Below are positions 6,587-17,439 of a stretch of 23,422 nt of DNA, piece after piece; position 1 is the first letter of the stretch, and each line of letters opens with the position of its first letter. The position numbers and the translations under genes were made by a program. Under the pieces are notes generated by a model. The model did not search any database and was not told the DNA's origin. It saw only the letters and a program-made list of their open reading frames with translations. Source of the stretch: Burkholderiaceae bacterium (GTDB lineage Bacteria; Pseudomonadota; Gammaproteobacteria; Burkholderiales; Burkholderiaceae_D); assembly GCA_031261905.1 (NCBI GenBank), contig JAISIS010000037.1:1-23422 (forward strand). Reading direction: 5' to 3'.

Positions 6587-7966
6587 ATGACGGAAGATAA
6601 AAAAGCCAAAAATAAAAAAATCCTCGGCATCAAGGGGCTGAATGATGTGCTGCCGGAGGATGCTCCGGTGTGGGAGCTTCTGGAAAACACGGCGGAGGCG
6701 GTGTTGAAGAGCTATGGCTACCAGCGCATCCGCACGCCGATTGTGGAGGAAACGGCGCTCTTCGCGCGCGGCCTGGGTGCGGTGACCGATATTGTGGAAA
6801 AGGAGATGTATTCCTTTGAGGATGCCCTGAACGGGGATCGCCTGACCTTGCGCCCGGAAAGCACGGCGGGGGTTGTACGTGCGGTGGTGGAGCACAGCCT
6901 GACGTATAACGGCCCCAAACGCCTGTGGTATTCCGGCCCGATGTTTCGTCATGAGCGTCCCCAGCGCGGGCGCTATCGCCAGTTTCACCAGATCGGGGCC
7001 GAGGCGCTCGGTTTTGGCGGGCCGGATATTGACGCGGAGCTTATCATGCTGTGCCAGCGCCTGTGGGATGATCTGGGCCTGCAAGGGGTGCGCCTGGAGA
7101 TCAATTCCATCGGCAATGCGGAAGAAAGGAATCGCCACCGGGCTGATCTGATTGCCTGGTTTGAGCAAAACCGGGATGTGCTGGATGCGGACGCGCAAAG
7201 ACGCCTTTATGCCAATCCGTTGCGTATTCTGGATACCAAAAACCCGGCCATGCAGGAAATGGTGAATGCCGCGCCAAAGCTGCTGGATTATCTGGACAGG
7301 GATTCGCTGGCGCATTTTGAAGGGCTGAAGAAGATTCTGGAGTACAATCGCATTCCGTTTACCATTAATCCGCGTCTGGTGCGCGGGATGGATTATTACA
7401 ACCGCACGGTGTTTGAGTGGATTGGCGGAAAGGCGGGCGCGATGGCGACGCTGTGCGGCGGCGGGCGTTATGATCCGCTGTTTGAGATGTTTGGCGGGCG
7501 GCCAACGCCTTCATGCGGTTTTGCGCTTGGCGTGGAGCGTCTGATCGAGCTGCTGAAGGAGCAGGGCGGCGCGGGCGTAGCGCAGTATACGGATGTGTTT
7601 ATCGCGCATCAGGGGGAAGACGCCATGTTGCAGGCCTTTGCGCTGGCGGAAGCCTTGCGCGGCACGGGACTTGATGTAATATTGCATTGCGCGCCCGCAG
7701 CCTCCGGAAGCAGTTTCAAGGCGCAGATGAAACGCGCTGATGAAAGCGGCGCGACCTTTGCCATTCTTCTGGGCGAGGATGAGCTGAAGGGGGGCAAGGC
7801 CAGCGTCAAGGCGCTGCGCGCGCCGGAGACGGAAAATAACCAGCGCCTGGTGCCTATGGAGCAGGTTGCCGATTACCTGATCGGGCAGATCATCGGCGCG
7901 GAAGACGAGCATCCCTGCGGTTGCAGCGGACTGTGTTCCGGGCCTTCCTCTCATGGCATTCATTGA
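6587..7966 (+). CDS. hisS: Histidyl-tRNA synthetase
   Basis: A class II synthetase that charges tRNA-His with histidine in the cytosol. Motif 1 lies in the early region after [15 protein letters not shown]. Motif 2 is around [20 protein letters not shown]. The histidine-A loop is [13 protein letters not shown] (266-278), and [15 protein letters not shown] begins at residue 290. The C-terminal anticodon-binding domain starts near 345. The protein is 459 residues against about 424 in E. coli. The excess includes an unusual Cys/His-rich tail, HPCGCSGLC, with C444, C446, C450, H442, H456 and H459. The Shine-Dalgarno sequence before the ATG at 6587 is weak, and the start is supported by the conserved N-terminus. 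A HisS paralogue lacking synthetase activity, hisZ, lies later in the same block. Confidence 0.96.
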   Translation: MTEDKKAKNKKILGIKGLNDVLPEDAPVWELLENTAEAVLKSYGYQRIRTPIVEETALFARGLGAVTDIVEKEMYSFEDALNGDRLTLRPESTAGVVRAVVEHSLTYNGPKRLWYSGPMFRHERPQRGRYRQFHQIGAEALGFGGPDIDAELIMLCQRLWDDLGLQGVRLEINSIGNAEERNRHRADLIAWFEQNRDVLDADAQRRLYANPLRILDTKNPAMQEMVNAAPKLLDYLDRDSLAHFEGLKKILEYNRIPFTINPRLVRGMDYYNRTVFEWIGGKAGAMATLCGGGRYDPLFEMFGGRPTPSCGFALGVERLIELLKEQGGAGVAQYTDVFIAHQGEDAMLQAFALAEALRGTGLDVILHCAPAASGSSFKAQMKRADESGATFAILLGEDELKGGKASVKALRAPETENNQRLVPMEQVADYLIGQIIGAEDEHPCGCSGLCSGPSSHGIH

Positions 7967-7985
7967 ATAACAGACTGACATTATC

Positions 7986-8639
7986 ATGGCATACGATCTT
8001 GAAGAACAGGAAAAGCTGGCCGATCTGAAGGCCTGGTGGAAACGCTACGGCAATCTGGTGACATGGGCCGTTATTATTGTCCTGGCGGCTTACGCGGCCT
8101 GGACTTTCTGGGGCAATTATCAGCGCGGGCAGGCGGAGCAGGCTTCGCAACTGTATTACGAGATGGAAAATGCGGTGCGCTCCCGTGACAATCAGCGGGC
8201 GCAGCGTATCGCCGCAGACATGCAGGAGAAATTCGGCAAAACCGTTTATGCCGCCATGACAGGGCTGGTCGCCGCGCGTATGGCTGCCGACGCCAATGAG
8301 CCGGATGTGGCCAAAAGCCGCCTTAAATGGGTCGTGGAGCAGAGCAAGGGTGAAGGATACAAGGCGATTGCCCGCATCCGGCTGGCTGGTCTCCTGATGG
8401 ACGAGAAGAAGTATGACGAGGCGCAATCCATGCTGGCGGCAGAGTTTCCCGAAGCCTTTGCCGGTATTGCGGAAGACAGAAGGGGCGATGTTTATTACGC
8501 GCAGGGCAAGCTGGATGAGGCGAAGAAAGCCTACCGGACGGCGCTTGCCAAATCCGCTGCTGAAGATCCGGGCCGTTCGCTGATCCAGTTGAAGCTGGAT
8601 GATCTGGGCGGCGGCACGGCAAAGACGGAGAAGGGGTAG
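7986..8639 (+). CDS. yfgM: YfgM-family inner-membrane protein with a periplasmic TPR-like domain
   Basis: A 217-residue single-pass protein. A short acidic cytosolic start (MAYDLEEQEKLADLKAWW) leads into a transmembrane helix at about 24-42. The rest is a helical TPR-like periplasmic domain with repeats around AIARIRLAGLLMDEKKYDEA and GDVYYAQGKLDEAKKAYRTA. In E. coli, YfgM associates with the SecYEG translocon and the chaperone PpiD and helps deliver envelope proteins. The same role is inferred here. It starts 19 bases after hisS without a clear Shine-Dalgarno sequence, so it may rely on coupling. It is four bases upstream of bamB, the usual partner gene. Confidence 0.92.
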   Translation: MAYDLEEQEKLADLKAWWKRYGNLVTWAVIIVLAAYAAWTFWGNYQRGQAEQASQLYYEMENAVRSRDNQRAQRIAADMQEKFGKTVYAAMTGLVAARMAADANEPDVAKSRLKWVVEQSKGEGYKAIARIRLAGLLMDEKKYDEAQSMLAAEFPEAFAGIAEDRRGDVYYAQGKLDEAKKAYRTALAKSAAEDPGRSLIQLKLDDLGGGTAKTEKG

Positions 8640-8643
8640 GCGG

Positions 8644-9834
8644 ATGAAACGCGCGCGTTGCGCCGCACTGGGGCTGGCACTGGGGTTTTCCCTGTTGCTG
8701 GCGGGGTGCGGCAGCTCAATGTCTTCCCTGATTGACGGTTCGTGGTTCGATTCGGTGAACCCGTTTCGGGCCAAGCCCAAGAACCAGCCGGTGGAACTGG
8801 TGGATTTCAAGCCAACCCGTCAGGTGAGTACGGCATGGTCGCTTGATGTAGGCGGTTCCGATACCTTTATCTTTACGCCGGTCGCTGTAGATGGCAGTGT
8901 TTTCGCGGCATCGGCCAACGGCACCATCATGCGGGTTGACCCGGCGACAGGCCAGGAAATGTGGAAGGTTGATGCGGGTATGCCTCTTACGGCAGGTGTT
9001 GGTTCGGATGGTCATACCGTGGCGGTGGTAGGCAGAAACGGCATCCTCCTGGCCTATGACTCGGAAGGCAAGCAGAAATGGCAGGCGCAGTTGTCGAGCG
9101 AGGCGCTTTCCGCACCGGCTGTAGGTGAAGACAGGGTTGTAGTGCGCACTCTGGATAACCGCATCTCTGGCTTTGACGCCGCTTCGGGAGAAAATAAATG
9201 GATGGTAACGCGCCGCGCGCCGCCTTTGATGCTGCGATCGGCGCCCGGTATAGCGATTGCCGGTCCCACGGCGGTGGTCGCCCTGCCCGGAGGCCGTCTG
9301 GTTTCGCTTATGCTGGCCAATGGCGGAACCAACTGGGATGTAGCTGTGGGCGATCCGCGCGGCACAACGGATCTGGAGCGGATTGCCGATACTTCGGGTA
9401 TGCCCGCCGTGCTGGGCAGGGTGGTTTGCGCGGCGTCTTATCAGGGCCGCGTGGCCTGCTATGATGTGGTTCGCGGCGGCGGCCTGTGGGCCAAGGAGTT
9501 GTCATGCGATGTCGGCGTCAGTCTGGACAGGGAATTTGTGTATGCCGCAGACGAGAATGGCGCGGTATATGCCTTTTCCAATCTTCGCGGACAAAGCGTA
9601 TGGCGTAATGAACGTCTTGCCTACCGCTGGCTGACCACACCTGTTCCTTTCAACAGCGCGGTGGCAGTAGGTGATTTTGAAGGCTATGTACACTTCCTGC
9701 AAAAGGATGACGGCGCTTTTGCAGCACGTATCGAAACCGATGGTTCGCCTGTCCGGGCCGCGCCGCTTGTTGTCGGAGACCGGCTTGTCGTACAGACGGT
9801 TGCAGGCAGTCTTGTGGCGTTAACGATTAATTGA
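8644..9834 (+). CDS. bamB: Outer-membrane assembly lipoprotein BamB
   Basis: A 396-residue lipoprotein of the BAM complex, which inserts beta-barrel proteins into the outer membrane. The signal sequence ends in a clear lipobox, LLLAGC, with the lipidated cysteine at 22. The following residue is glycine rather than aspartate, which agrees with outer-membrane sorting. The remainder is an eight-bladed beta-propeller with PQQ-like repeats, for example [59 protein letters not shown] and [14 protein letters not shown]. The length matches the family. The ATG at 8644 follows a GGGGTAGG purine run and gives the signal peptide directly; longer in-frame starts upstream would spoil it. It lies one base upstream of der. 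Confidence 0.95.
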   Translation: MKRARCAALGLALGFSLLLAGCGSSMSSLIDGSWFDSVNPFRAKPKNQPVELVDFKPTRQVSTAWSLDVGGSDTFIFTPVAVDGSVFAASANGTIMRVDPATGQEMWKVDAGMPLTAGVGSDGHTVAVVGRNGILLAYDSEGKQKWQAQLSSEALSAPAVGEDRVVVRTLDNRISGFDAASGENKWMVTRRAPPLMLRSAPGIAIAGPTAVVALPGGRLVSLMLANGGTNWDVAVGDPRGTTDLERIADTSGMPAVLGRVVCAASYQGRVACYDVVRGGGLWAKELSCDVGVSLDREFVYAADENGAVYAFSNLRGQSVWRNERLAYRWLTTPVPFNSAVAVGDFEGYVHFLQKDDGAFAARIETDGSPVRAAPLVVGDRLVVQTVAGSLVALTIN

Positions 9835-9835
9835 C

Positions 9836-11191
9836 ATGAAACCCGTCATTGCCCTTGTGGGCCGCCCCAATGTGGGAAAATCCACGCTGTTTAACCGTCT
9901 TACCCGTTCACGGGCCGCGCTGACGGCTGATTTCCCCGGCCTTACAAGGGACAGGCACTACGGGGAAGGCCGTATTGGCGATCGTCCCTTTCTGGTGATT
10001 GATACCGGCGGCTTCGAGCCGGTAGCCAAAGATGGAATGCTCCAGGAGATGGCGCGGCAGACCAGACAGGCAGTTGCCGAGGCGGATGTGGTGATATTTA
10101 TGGTGGATGGACGCCAGGGCATCACGCCGCACGATAAATCCATTACGGAGTATCTGCGCAAGGCTTCCCGCCCGGTGGTGCTGGCGGTCAACAAGGCCGA
10201 GGGCATGAAATACACAACAGTTGCAGCCGACTTTTATGAGCTGGGGCTGGGTGACCCGGCCGTGATTTCATCGGCGCACGGCGATGGCGTGCATACGCTG
10301 CTGGAGCGTGCGCTTGACTCCATTCAGGACACCCTGCCGGATGAGATGGACGAGGCGGATGAGCCGACCGATACGGACGTGATCCGCCTGGCGGTGGTGG
10401 GCCGCCCGAATGTCGGCAAATCCACGCTTATCAATACGCTGCTTGGTGAAGAGCGGGTGATTGCCTTTGATATGCCTGGCACTACGCGCGACGCCATCGA
10501 GATACCGTTCGAGCGGGACGGCAGGCGCTATACGCTGATTGATACGGCAGGTCTTCGCCGCCGTGGAAAGGTCTTTCAGGCTGTTGAAAAGTTTTCGGTG
10601 GTCAAGACGCTCCAGGCTATTTCTGATGCGCATGTAGTGCTGCTGCTTCTGGACGCCCGGCAGGATATTTCGGAACAGGATGCCCATATCGCGGGTTTTG
10701 TCCTTGAAAGCGGCAGGGCGCTGGTTGTAGGTATCAACAAATGGGACGGCCTGCCCGCTGATGTTAGGAGTTCGGTTAAAAGCGAGGCGGAGCGCAAGCT
10801 GCATTTCCTCTCGTTTGCCGAATTCCATTATGTATCGGCGCTCAGGAAAACCGGTATCGCGTCGTTGATGCGTTCCATCAACGCGGCCTGGGCGGCCGCG
10901 ATGGCCAATCTTTCCACGCCGAGACTTACCCGTGTGCTGAAGGAAGCGGTTGAACATCAGCAGCCCCCGCGCGTGAAGGCGGGCATCCGCCCGAAATTGC
11001 GTTATGCGCATCAGGGCGGCAAGAACCCGCCGGTGATTGTGGTGCACGGCAACGCGCTTGACCATGTCGGCCAGGATTACCGGCGTTATCTGGAAGGGCG
11101 CTTCAGGGACGCTTTCTCGCTGATGGGGACGCCTTTGAGGATTGAGTTCAGGACAGGGCACAACCCTTATGACCCCGATAAAAGAAAATGA
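9836..11191 (+). CDS. der: Ribosome-assembly GTPase Der (EngA)
   Basis: A double-GTPase needed for late 50S ribosomal subunit assembly in the cytosol. Two P-loops with the same GRPNVGKST sequence start at residues 9 and 189. Each G-domain has its own switch region and G3 motif (DTGG in the first, DTAG in the second). The guanine-specificity motifs are NKAE in the first and NKWD in the second. A KH-like RNA-binding domain fills about 355-451 ([20 protein letters not shown]). The length of 451 is normal. An acidic inter-domain linker ([13 protein letters not shown]) lies at about 166-178. The gene starts one base after the bamB stop. Confidence 0.97.
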   Translation: MKPVIALVGRPNVGKSTLFNRLTRSRAALTADFPGLTRDRHYGEGRIGDRPFLVIDTGGFEPVAKDGMLQEMARQTRQAVAEADVVIFMVDGRQGITPHDKSITEYLRKASRPVVLAVNKAEGMKYTTVAADFYELGLGDPAVISSAHGDGVHTLLERALDSIQDTLPDEMDEADEPTDTDVIRLAVVGRPNVGKSTLINTLLGEERVIAFDMPGTTRDAIEIPFERDGRRYTLIDTAGLRRRGKVFQAVEKFSVVKTLQAISDAHVVLLLLDARQDISEQDAHIAGFVLESGRALVVGINKWDGLPADVRSSVKSEAERKLHFLSFAEFHYVSALRKTGIASLMRSINAAWAAAMANLSTPRLTRVLKEAVEHQQPPRVKAGIRPKLRYAHQGGKNPPVIVVHGNALDHVGQDYRRYLEGRFRDAFSLMGTPLRIEFRTGHNPYDPDKRK

Positions 11192-11211
11192 GTGGAAACG
11201 CTACGATTAAA

Positions 11212-11242
11212 TGCTATAAAGATGTTGTAAATACGGTATAGT
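11212..11242 (+). promoter_or_regulatory. Candidate vegetative promoter elements for hfq
   Basis: TGCTATAAA (11212-11220) is an extended -10 match, and TATAGT (11237-11242) is a second possible -10. Neither has a convincing -35 at the right spacing. Both lie in the A+T-rich start of the 135-base der-hfq gap. Confidence 0.35.
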
Positions 11243-11259
11243 AAAGGCCTGAGGAATGT

Positions 11260-11288
11260 CTTGAAACGCTGCCTGAGAAGCCGATTTA
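11260..11288 (+). promoter_or_regulatory. Candidate sigma-32 (heat-shock) promoter for the hfq-hflXKC operon
   Basis: CTTGAAA (11260-11266) matches the sigma-32 -35 core exactly. After 14 bases comes CCGATTTA (11281-11288), one mismatch from CCCATTTA. The implied start of transcription is about 30 bases before the hfq ATG. Heat-shock control of hfq and hfl genes is known in E. coli. Its presence here is inferred from the motif. Confidence 0.5.
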
Positions 11289-11326
11289 CCTCCTATTTCA
11301 AATAACAATTAATGGATGGAACCGTC

Positions 11327-11557
11327 ATGAGCAATGGTAAAGGACAAATGTTGCAGGATCCCTTTCTTAATGTCCTGCGCAAGGAGCGCATCCCTGTTTC
11401 GATATACCTTATTAACGGCATCAAATTGCAGGGCCAGATTGAATCGTTTGACCAGTATGTGGTATTGCTGCGCAACAGCGTAACCCAGATGGTTTACAAA
11501 CACGCCATATCCACGGTTGTGCCTTCGCGTCCGGTCAACTTGCAGTCTGATGCGTAA
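11327..11557 (+). CDS. hfq: RNA chaperone Hfq
   Basis: A 76-residue Sm-like protein that forms hexameric rings and pairs small RNAs with mRNAs. The Sm1 motif ([20 protein letters not shown]) and the Sm2 motif [10 protein letters not shown] are both intact. QMLQDPFLN supplies the N-terminal proximal-face residues Q and D. The C-terminus after VPSRPV is only about eight residues, the short form usual in betaproteobacteria, compared with the long disordered tail of E. coli Hfq. The ATG at 11327 has GGA six bases upstream. An in-frame ATG at 11312 is less likely because the conserved MSN start begins at 11327. The last eight bases overlap hflX. Confidence 0.97.
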   Translation: MSNGKGQMLQDPFLNVLRKERIPVSIYLINGIKLQGQIESFDQYVVLLRNSVTQMVYKHAISTVVPSRPVNLQSDA

Positions 11558-12716
11558 AACGCCTGATCCTGCCGGGAAGGAGGTCGTGCGCGCGCTGCTG
11601 GTCGGTGTGGATTTCGGCAAAAGCGACTTCGTTTCCAGCATGGGAGAACTGGCGCTGCTTGCCGAATCCGCCGGGGCGGAGCCGGTGGATATTATCACCA
11701 TGAAGCGCGAAAGCCCGGATGCCGCGCTGTTTATCGGCAGCGGCAAGGCGGATGAAATCATGCTGGTTATCGCGCAGCTCCGTTGCGATATTGTGATTTT
11801 CAACCACGCGCTGTCGCCCGCGCAACAGCGCAATCTTGAGCGCAGGCTGGAAGTGGGCGTGGTGGACAGGACAAGCCTGATTCTGGATATCTTCGCGCAA
11901 CGCGCCAAAAGCCATGAGGGCAAGGTGCAGGTTGAACTGGCGCAGTTGCAGCATCTGGCTACCCGCCTGGTAAGAGGCTGGACCCATCTTGAGCGGCAAA
12001 AGGGTGGTATCGGTCTTCGCGGGCCGGGGGAAACACAGCTTGAAACAGACCGCCGCCTGATCGGCGAGCGGGTGCGCGTGTTGCGCGCGCGCCTGGAGAA
12101 GCTGCAAAGGCAGCGCGAGACGCAACGCCGCTCGCGCAAGCGCAACCAGACATTCTCACTCTCGCTGGTGGGATATACGAACGCGGGAAAATCCACGCTG
12201 TTTAACGCTATGACCAAAGCCGGAACCTATGTGGCCGACCAGTTGTTCGCCACGCTGGATACGACTTCCCGCCGCGTGTATCTGGAAGGGGCGGGCAATG
12301 TCGTTATTTCCGATACGGTCGGTTTTGTGCGCGAATTGCCGCACCAGCTTGTGGCGGCTTTCCGCGCGACGCTGGAAGAAACGGTTTATGCCGATCTGCT
12401 GTTGCACGTGGTTGACGCGGCCAGCCCGGTTCGCCGGGAACAGACGGAGCAGGTAAATATGGTGCTGAAGGAAATCGGCGCGGATTCCGTGCCGCAACTG
12501 ATCGTATTGAACAAGATTGATCTTGTGGGCCTGAATCCGGGCATTGAGCGGGATGAATATGGTAAAATTCAACGCGTTTTGGTCAGTGCGCGCACCGGAG
12601 CCGGTATGGATTTGTTAAGGCTGGCTATAACGGAATATGCGCTGCAGGCCGGATCAACGCAAAGACAGGAGGGCGCGGCAGGCGATAAAACACCCTCCGA
12701 AGCAAGAATGCACTAA
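11550..12716 (+). CDS. hflX: Ribosome-splitting GTPase HflX
   Basis: A 388-residue GTPase that binds and splits stalled or hibernating ribosomes, especially after heat stress. The N-terminal nucleotide-binding domain (about 12-200) contains the family stretches [36 protein letters not shown] and [14 protein letters not shown]. The G-domain starts at GYTNAGKST (208-216), with DTVGFVREL as G3 and NKID as G4. The ATG at 11550 lies inside the end of hfq and has no Shine-Dalgarno sequence of its own, so translation is probably coupled to hfq. A perfect AAGGAGGT at 11577-11584 is inside the gene, but a start after it would remove the first beta strand. Order and overlap match other betaproteobacteria. 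Confidence 0.95.
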   Translation: MRKTPDPAGKEVVRALLVGVDFGKSDFVSSMGELALLAESAGAEPVDIITMKRESPDAALFIGSGKADEIMLVIAQLRCDIVIFNHALSPAQQRNLERRLEVGVVDRTSLILDIFAQRAKSHEGKVQVELAQLQHLATRLVRGWTHLERQKGGIGLRGPGETQLETDRRLIGERVRVLRARLEKLQRQRETQRRSRKRNQTFSLSLVGYTNAGKSTLFNAMTKAGTYVADQLFATLDTTSRRVYLEGAGNVVISDTVGFVRELPHQLVAAFRATLEETVYADLLLHVVDAASPVRREQTEQVNMVLKEIGADSVPQLIVLNKIDLVGLNPGIERDEYGKIQRVLVSARTGAGMDLLRLAITEYALQAGSTQRQEGAAGDKTPSEARMH

Positions 12717-12738
12717 TTTTGAGACCAGTTACAAACGA

Positions 12739-14004
12739 ATGGCCCTGTTTTCATTAAACGGCTTGCGCAAATTGCAGCCATTGCTCCACGACCTCTTTGG
12801 ACGCGGGTCGGGCGACTACGACCCGAATGATCCGCCCGAAGTGGAAAAGATGTGGAATAGATTCAACCAGCGCCTGAATCGCATATTCAGCCGGAAGGGC
12901 AAGAAGGATGGCGCGCCTCCGGACGGTGAAGAGCCTTCCGGCAGCAATTATGATGACGATGCCAACAAACGCAGGGGCTTGCGCTTTGGCCTGCTGATGC
13001 TGCTTCTGATTCCTTCCCTGTTCTGGCTGGGAACCGGCTTCTTCATCGTTCAGGAAGGCCAGACCGCCGTTATCATGACTTTCGGCAGGTACAGCCGCAT
13101 GACGGCGCCAGGTATAAACTGGCACTATCCCCCGCCCATCCAGAACCATGAAATCGTCAATGTGTCCCAGGTGCGGACGGTTGAGGTGGGCTATCGCACG
13201 TCGCTGAAGAACAAGCAGCCGAAAGAAGCGCTGATGCTGACCAATGACGAGAATATTGTGGATATTCAGTTCGCGGTTCAGTATCGCTTGAAGAGCGCGG
13301 CGGACTGGGTGTTCAACAACCGCGATCAGGAAGAGATGGTGCGTCAGGTTGCCGAAAGCGCGGTGCGCGAAGTGGTCGGCAAGAACAAGATGGATTTTGT
13401 GCTGTATGAGGGCCGCGACCAGATTGCGCTGGATACGCATTCCCTGATGCAGGAGATATTTGACCAGTATCAGGCCGGGGTGCAGATCACGAATGTCACC
13501 ATGCAGGGCGTGCAGCCTCCGGAGCAGGTGCAGGCCGCGTTTGATGACGCCGTAAAGGCGGGCCAGGACCGCGAGCGCCAGAAGAACGAGGGCGAGGCCG
13601 ATGCCAATGAGGTTATTCCGAGAGCCAGGGGCACCGCCGCCCGTCTGATACAGGAAGCCGAAGGCTACCGCGACCAGGTGATTGCCAACGCGGAAGGCAA
13701 TGCCGCGCGCTTCAGACTGGTGGTGGCCGAATACCAGAAATCACCGGTCGTCACGCGGGACCGTATGTATATTGAAGCCATGCAGGATGTATTCTCCAAT
13801 GTGACCAAGCTTATGGTTGATGTAAGAAGCGGCAACAGCCTGTTGTATCTGCCGTTTGACAAGCTGATGTCGCAAACGGCGCCACAGCAATCAGGCAATG
13901 AAACGCCGTCCGGGGATGCGCAGCAACAAACGCACGCACCCGCGCCTGCGGCAGACCAGGGCGCGCCGCGCACGCGCGAATCCAGAGACAGGGGAGGCCG
14001 ATAA
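12739..14004 (+). CDS. hflK: HflK, subunit of the HflKC membrane complex that controls FtsH
   Basis: A 421-residue inner-membrane protein of the SPFH/prohibitin (band 7) family. With HflC it forms a large periplasm-facing cage that encloses FtsH protease and restrains its activity. The N-terminal cytosolic part contains DPNDPPEVEKMWNRFNQRLN, matching the conserved proline-rich start of HflK. A transmembrane helix lies at about 81-103. The band-7 domain follows from about 105 (FIVQEGQTAVIMTFGRY), then a long charged helix around 275-330 (VKAGQDRERQKNEGEADANE). The C-terminal 45 residues are Gln/Pro/Ala-rich and low-complexity. The ATG at 12739 is chosen because it keeps the conserved N-terminus. 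A longer frame opening at 12637 would overlap hflX by 80 bases. Confidence 0.95.
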   Translation: MALFSLNGLRKLQPLLHDLFGRGSGDYDPNDPPEVEKMWNRFNQRLNRIFSRKGKKDGAPPDGEEPSGSNYDDDANKRRGLRFGLLMLLLIPSLFWLGTGFFIVQEGQTAVIMTFGRYSRMTAPGINWHYPPPIQNHEIVNVSQVRTVEVGYRTSLKNKQPKEALMLTNDENIVDIQFAVQYRLKSAADWVFNNRDQEEMVRQVAESAVREVVGKNKMDFVLYEGRDQIALDTHSLMQEIFDQYQAGVQITNVTMQGVQPPEQVQAAFDDAVKAGQDRERQKNEGEADANEVIPRARGTAARLIQEAEGYRDQVIANAEGNAARFRLVVAEYQKSPVVTRDRMYIEAMQDVFSNVTKLMVDVRSGNSLLYLPFDKLMSQTAPQQSGNETPSGDAQQQTHAPAPAADQGAPRTRESRDRGGR

Positions 14005-14876
14005 TGCGTTTGGTAATTTCCCTGGCCGGGGTCTTGCTCATGCTGATTACCTTCCTGACCGGCATCTTCGTGGTTGACCAGCGGCAGTATGCCATTGTCT
14101 TTGCGAGGGGTGAGGTGAAAACCGTTATTGAGAATCCTGGTCTTAATTTCAAGCTGCCCGCGCCTTTCCAGAACGTGATATTCCTGGACAAGCGGACGCT
14201 GTCGAGCGAAACGCAGGAGCCTGACCGCATCATTACCGCCGAGAAAATGAATATCCTCGTGGACTGGTACGTGAAATGGCGGATTGTGGATCCCACGCTG
14301 TATTACGTCAGCTTTGGCGCGGATGAGCAGCGCACGCAGGACAGGCTCGCCCAGATTGTAAAGGCCGCCCTGAATGATGAAATAACAAAGCGGACGCTCA
14401 GGCAGGTCATTGCCGGAGACCGCGAAGGCCTGATGGCGGCGATCAAGAAGAAGATGTCGGAAGAAGCCAGGCAGATCGGCCTGCGTATTGTGGATGTCCG
14501 CATCCGGCGTCTGGATTATGTTGAGCAGATTAATCACTCGGTTTATGAGCGGATGAAATCCGAACGGACTCGCGTGGCGAATGAACTGCGCTCAACCGGC
14601 GCGGCGGATTCCGAGAAAATACAGGCGGATGCCGACCGGCAGCGCACGGTGATTATGGCGGAAGCCTATCGCGAGGCGGAAAAGATACGGGGCCAGGGCG
14701 ATGCCGCGGCAACGCGGATTTACGCGCAGGCGTTCGGGCAGAATCCCGAATTCTACAAGTTTTACCGGAGCCTGGAGGCTTACAGGGCCAGCTTCAACAA
14801 GAAGACTGATGTCATGGTGGTTGATCCCTCTTCGGATTTCTTCCGGTATATGAAGAACCCCAGGCAGGGGAGATAA
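14004..14876 (+). CDS. hflC: HflC, partner of HflK in the FtsH-modulating complex
   Basis: A 290-residue SPFH/band-7 protein, anchored by an N-terminal transmembrane helix (about 4-24), with the bulk of the protein in the periplasm. The band-7 domain starts at VVDQRQYAIVFARGEVK and includes IRRLDYVEQINHSVYERMKSE. A coiled helical region then leads to the conserved QNPEFYKFYRSLEAY and VVDPSSDFFRYM near the C-terminus. Its ATG shares one base with the hflK stop (TAATG), so the two subunits should be made in equal amounts by coupled translation. The length is slightly under that of E. coli HflC (334). Confidence 0.95.
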   Translation: MRLVISLAGVLLMLITFLTGIFVVDQRQYAIVFARGEVKTVIENPGLNFKLPAPFQNVIFLDKRTLSSETQEPDRIITAEKMNILVDWYVKWRIVDPTLYYVSFGADEQRTQDRLAQIVKAALNDEITKRTLRQVIAGDREGLMAAIKKKMSEEARQIGLRIVDVRIRRLDYVEQINHSVYERMKSERTRVANELRSTGAADSEKIQADADRQRTVIMAEAYREAEKIRGQGDAAATRIYAQAFGQNPEFYKFYRSLEAYRASFNKKTDVMVVDPSSDFFRYMKNPRQGR

Positions 14877-14888
14877 TGCGGTCCAATT

Positions 14889-17361
<2,473 letters not shown>

Positions 17362-17389
17362 AGAAGGCGTTCCGCGCCGTACACAGTAT

Positions 17390-17415
17390 AAAGGGAACCT
17401 TGTCAGGTTCCCTTT
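17390..17415. terminator. Bidirectional intrinsic terminator between convergent purA and pbpG
   Basis: An 11-bp perfect stem pairs AAAGGGAACCT (17390-17400) with AGGTTCCCTTT (17405-17415) around the tetraloop TGTC. The A- and T-rich ends of the arms give a T-tract on either strand. It lies in the 78-base gap between the two convergent stops and probably serves both genes. Confidence 0.85.
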
Positions 17416-17439
17416 GCCTTGTCCGCCGTGCGGAATAAA

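Noticed and set aside
12637..12738. Longer HflK start overlapping hflX
   Set aside because: The extra 34 residues are Arg/Lys-rich shadow of the hflX end, and the conserved HflK N-terminus is already complete from 12739.
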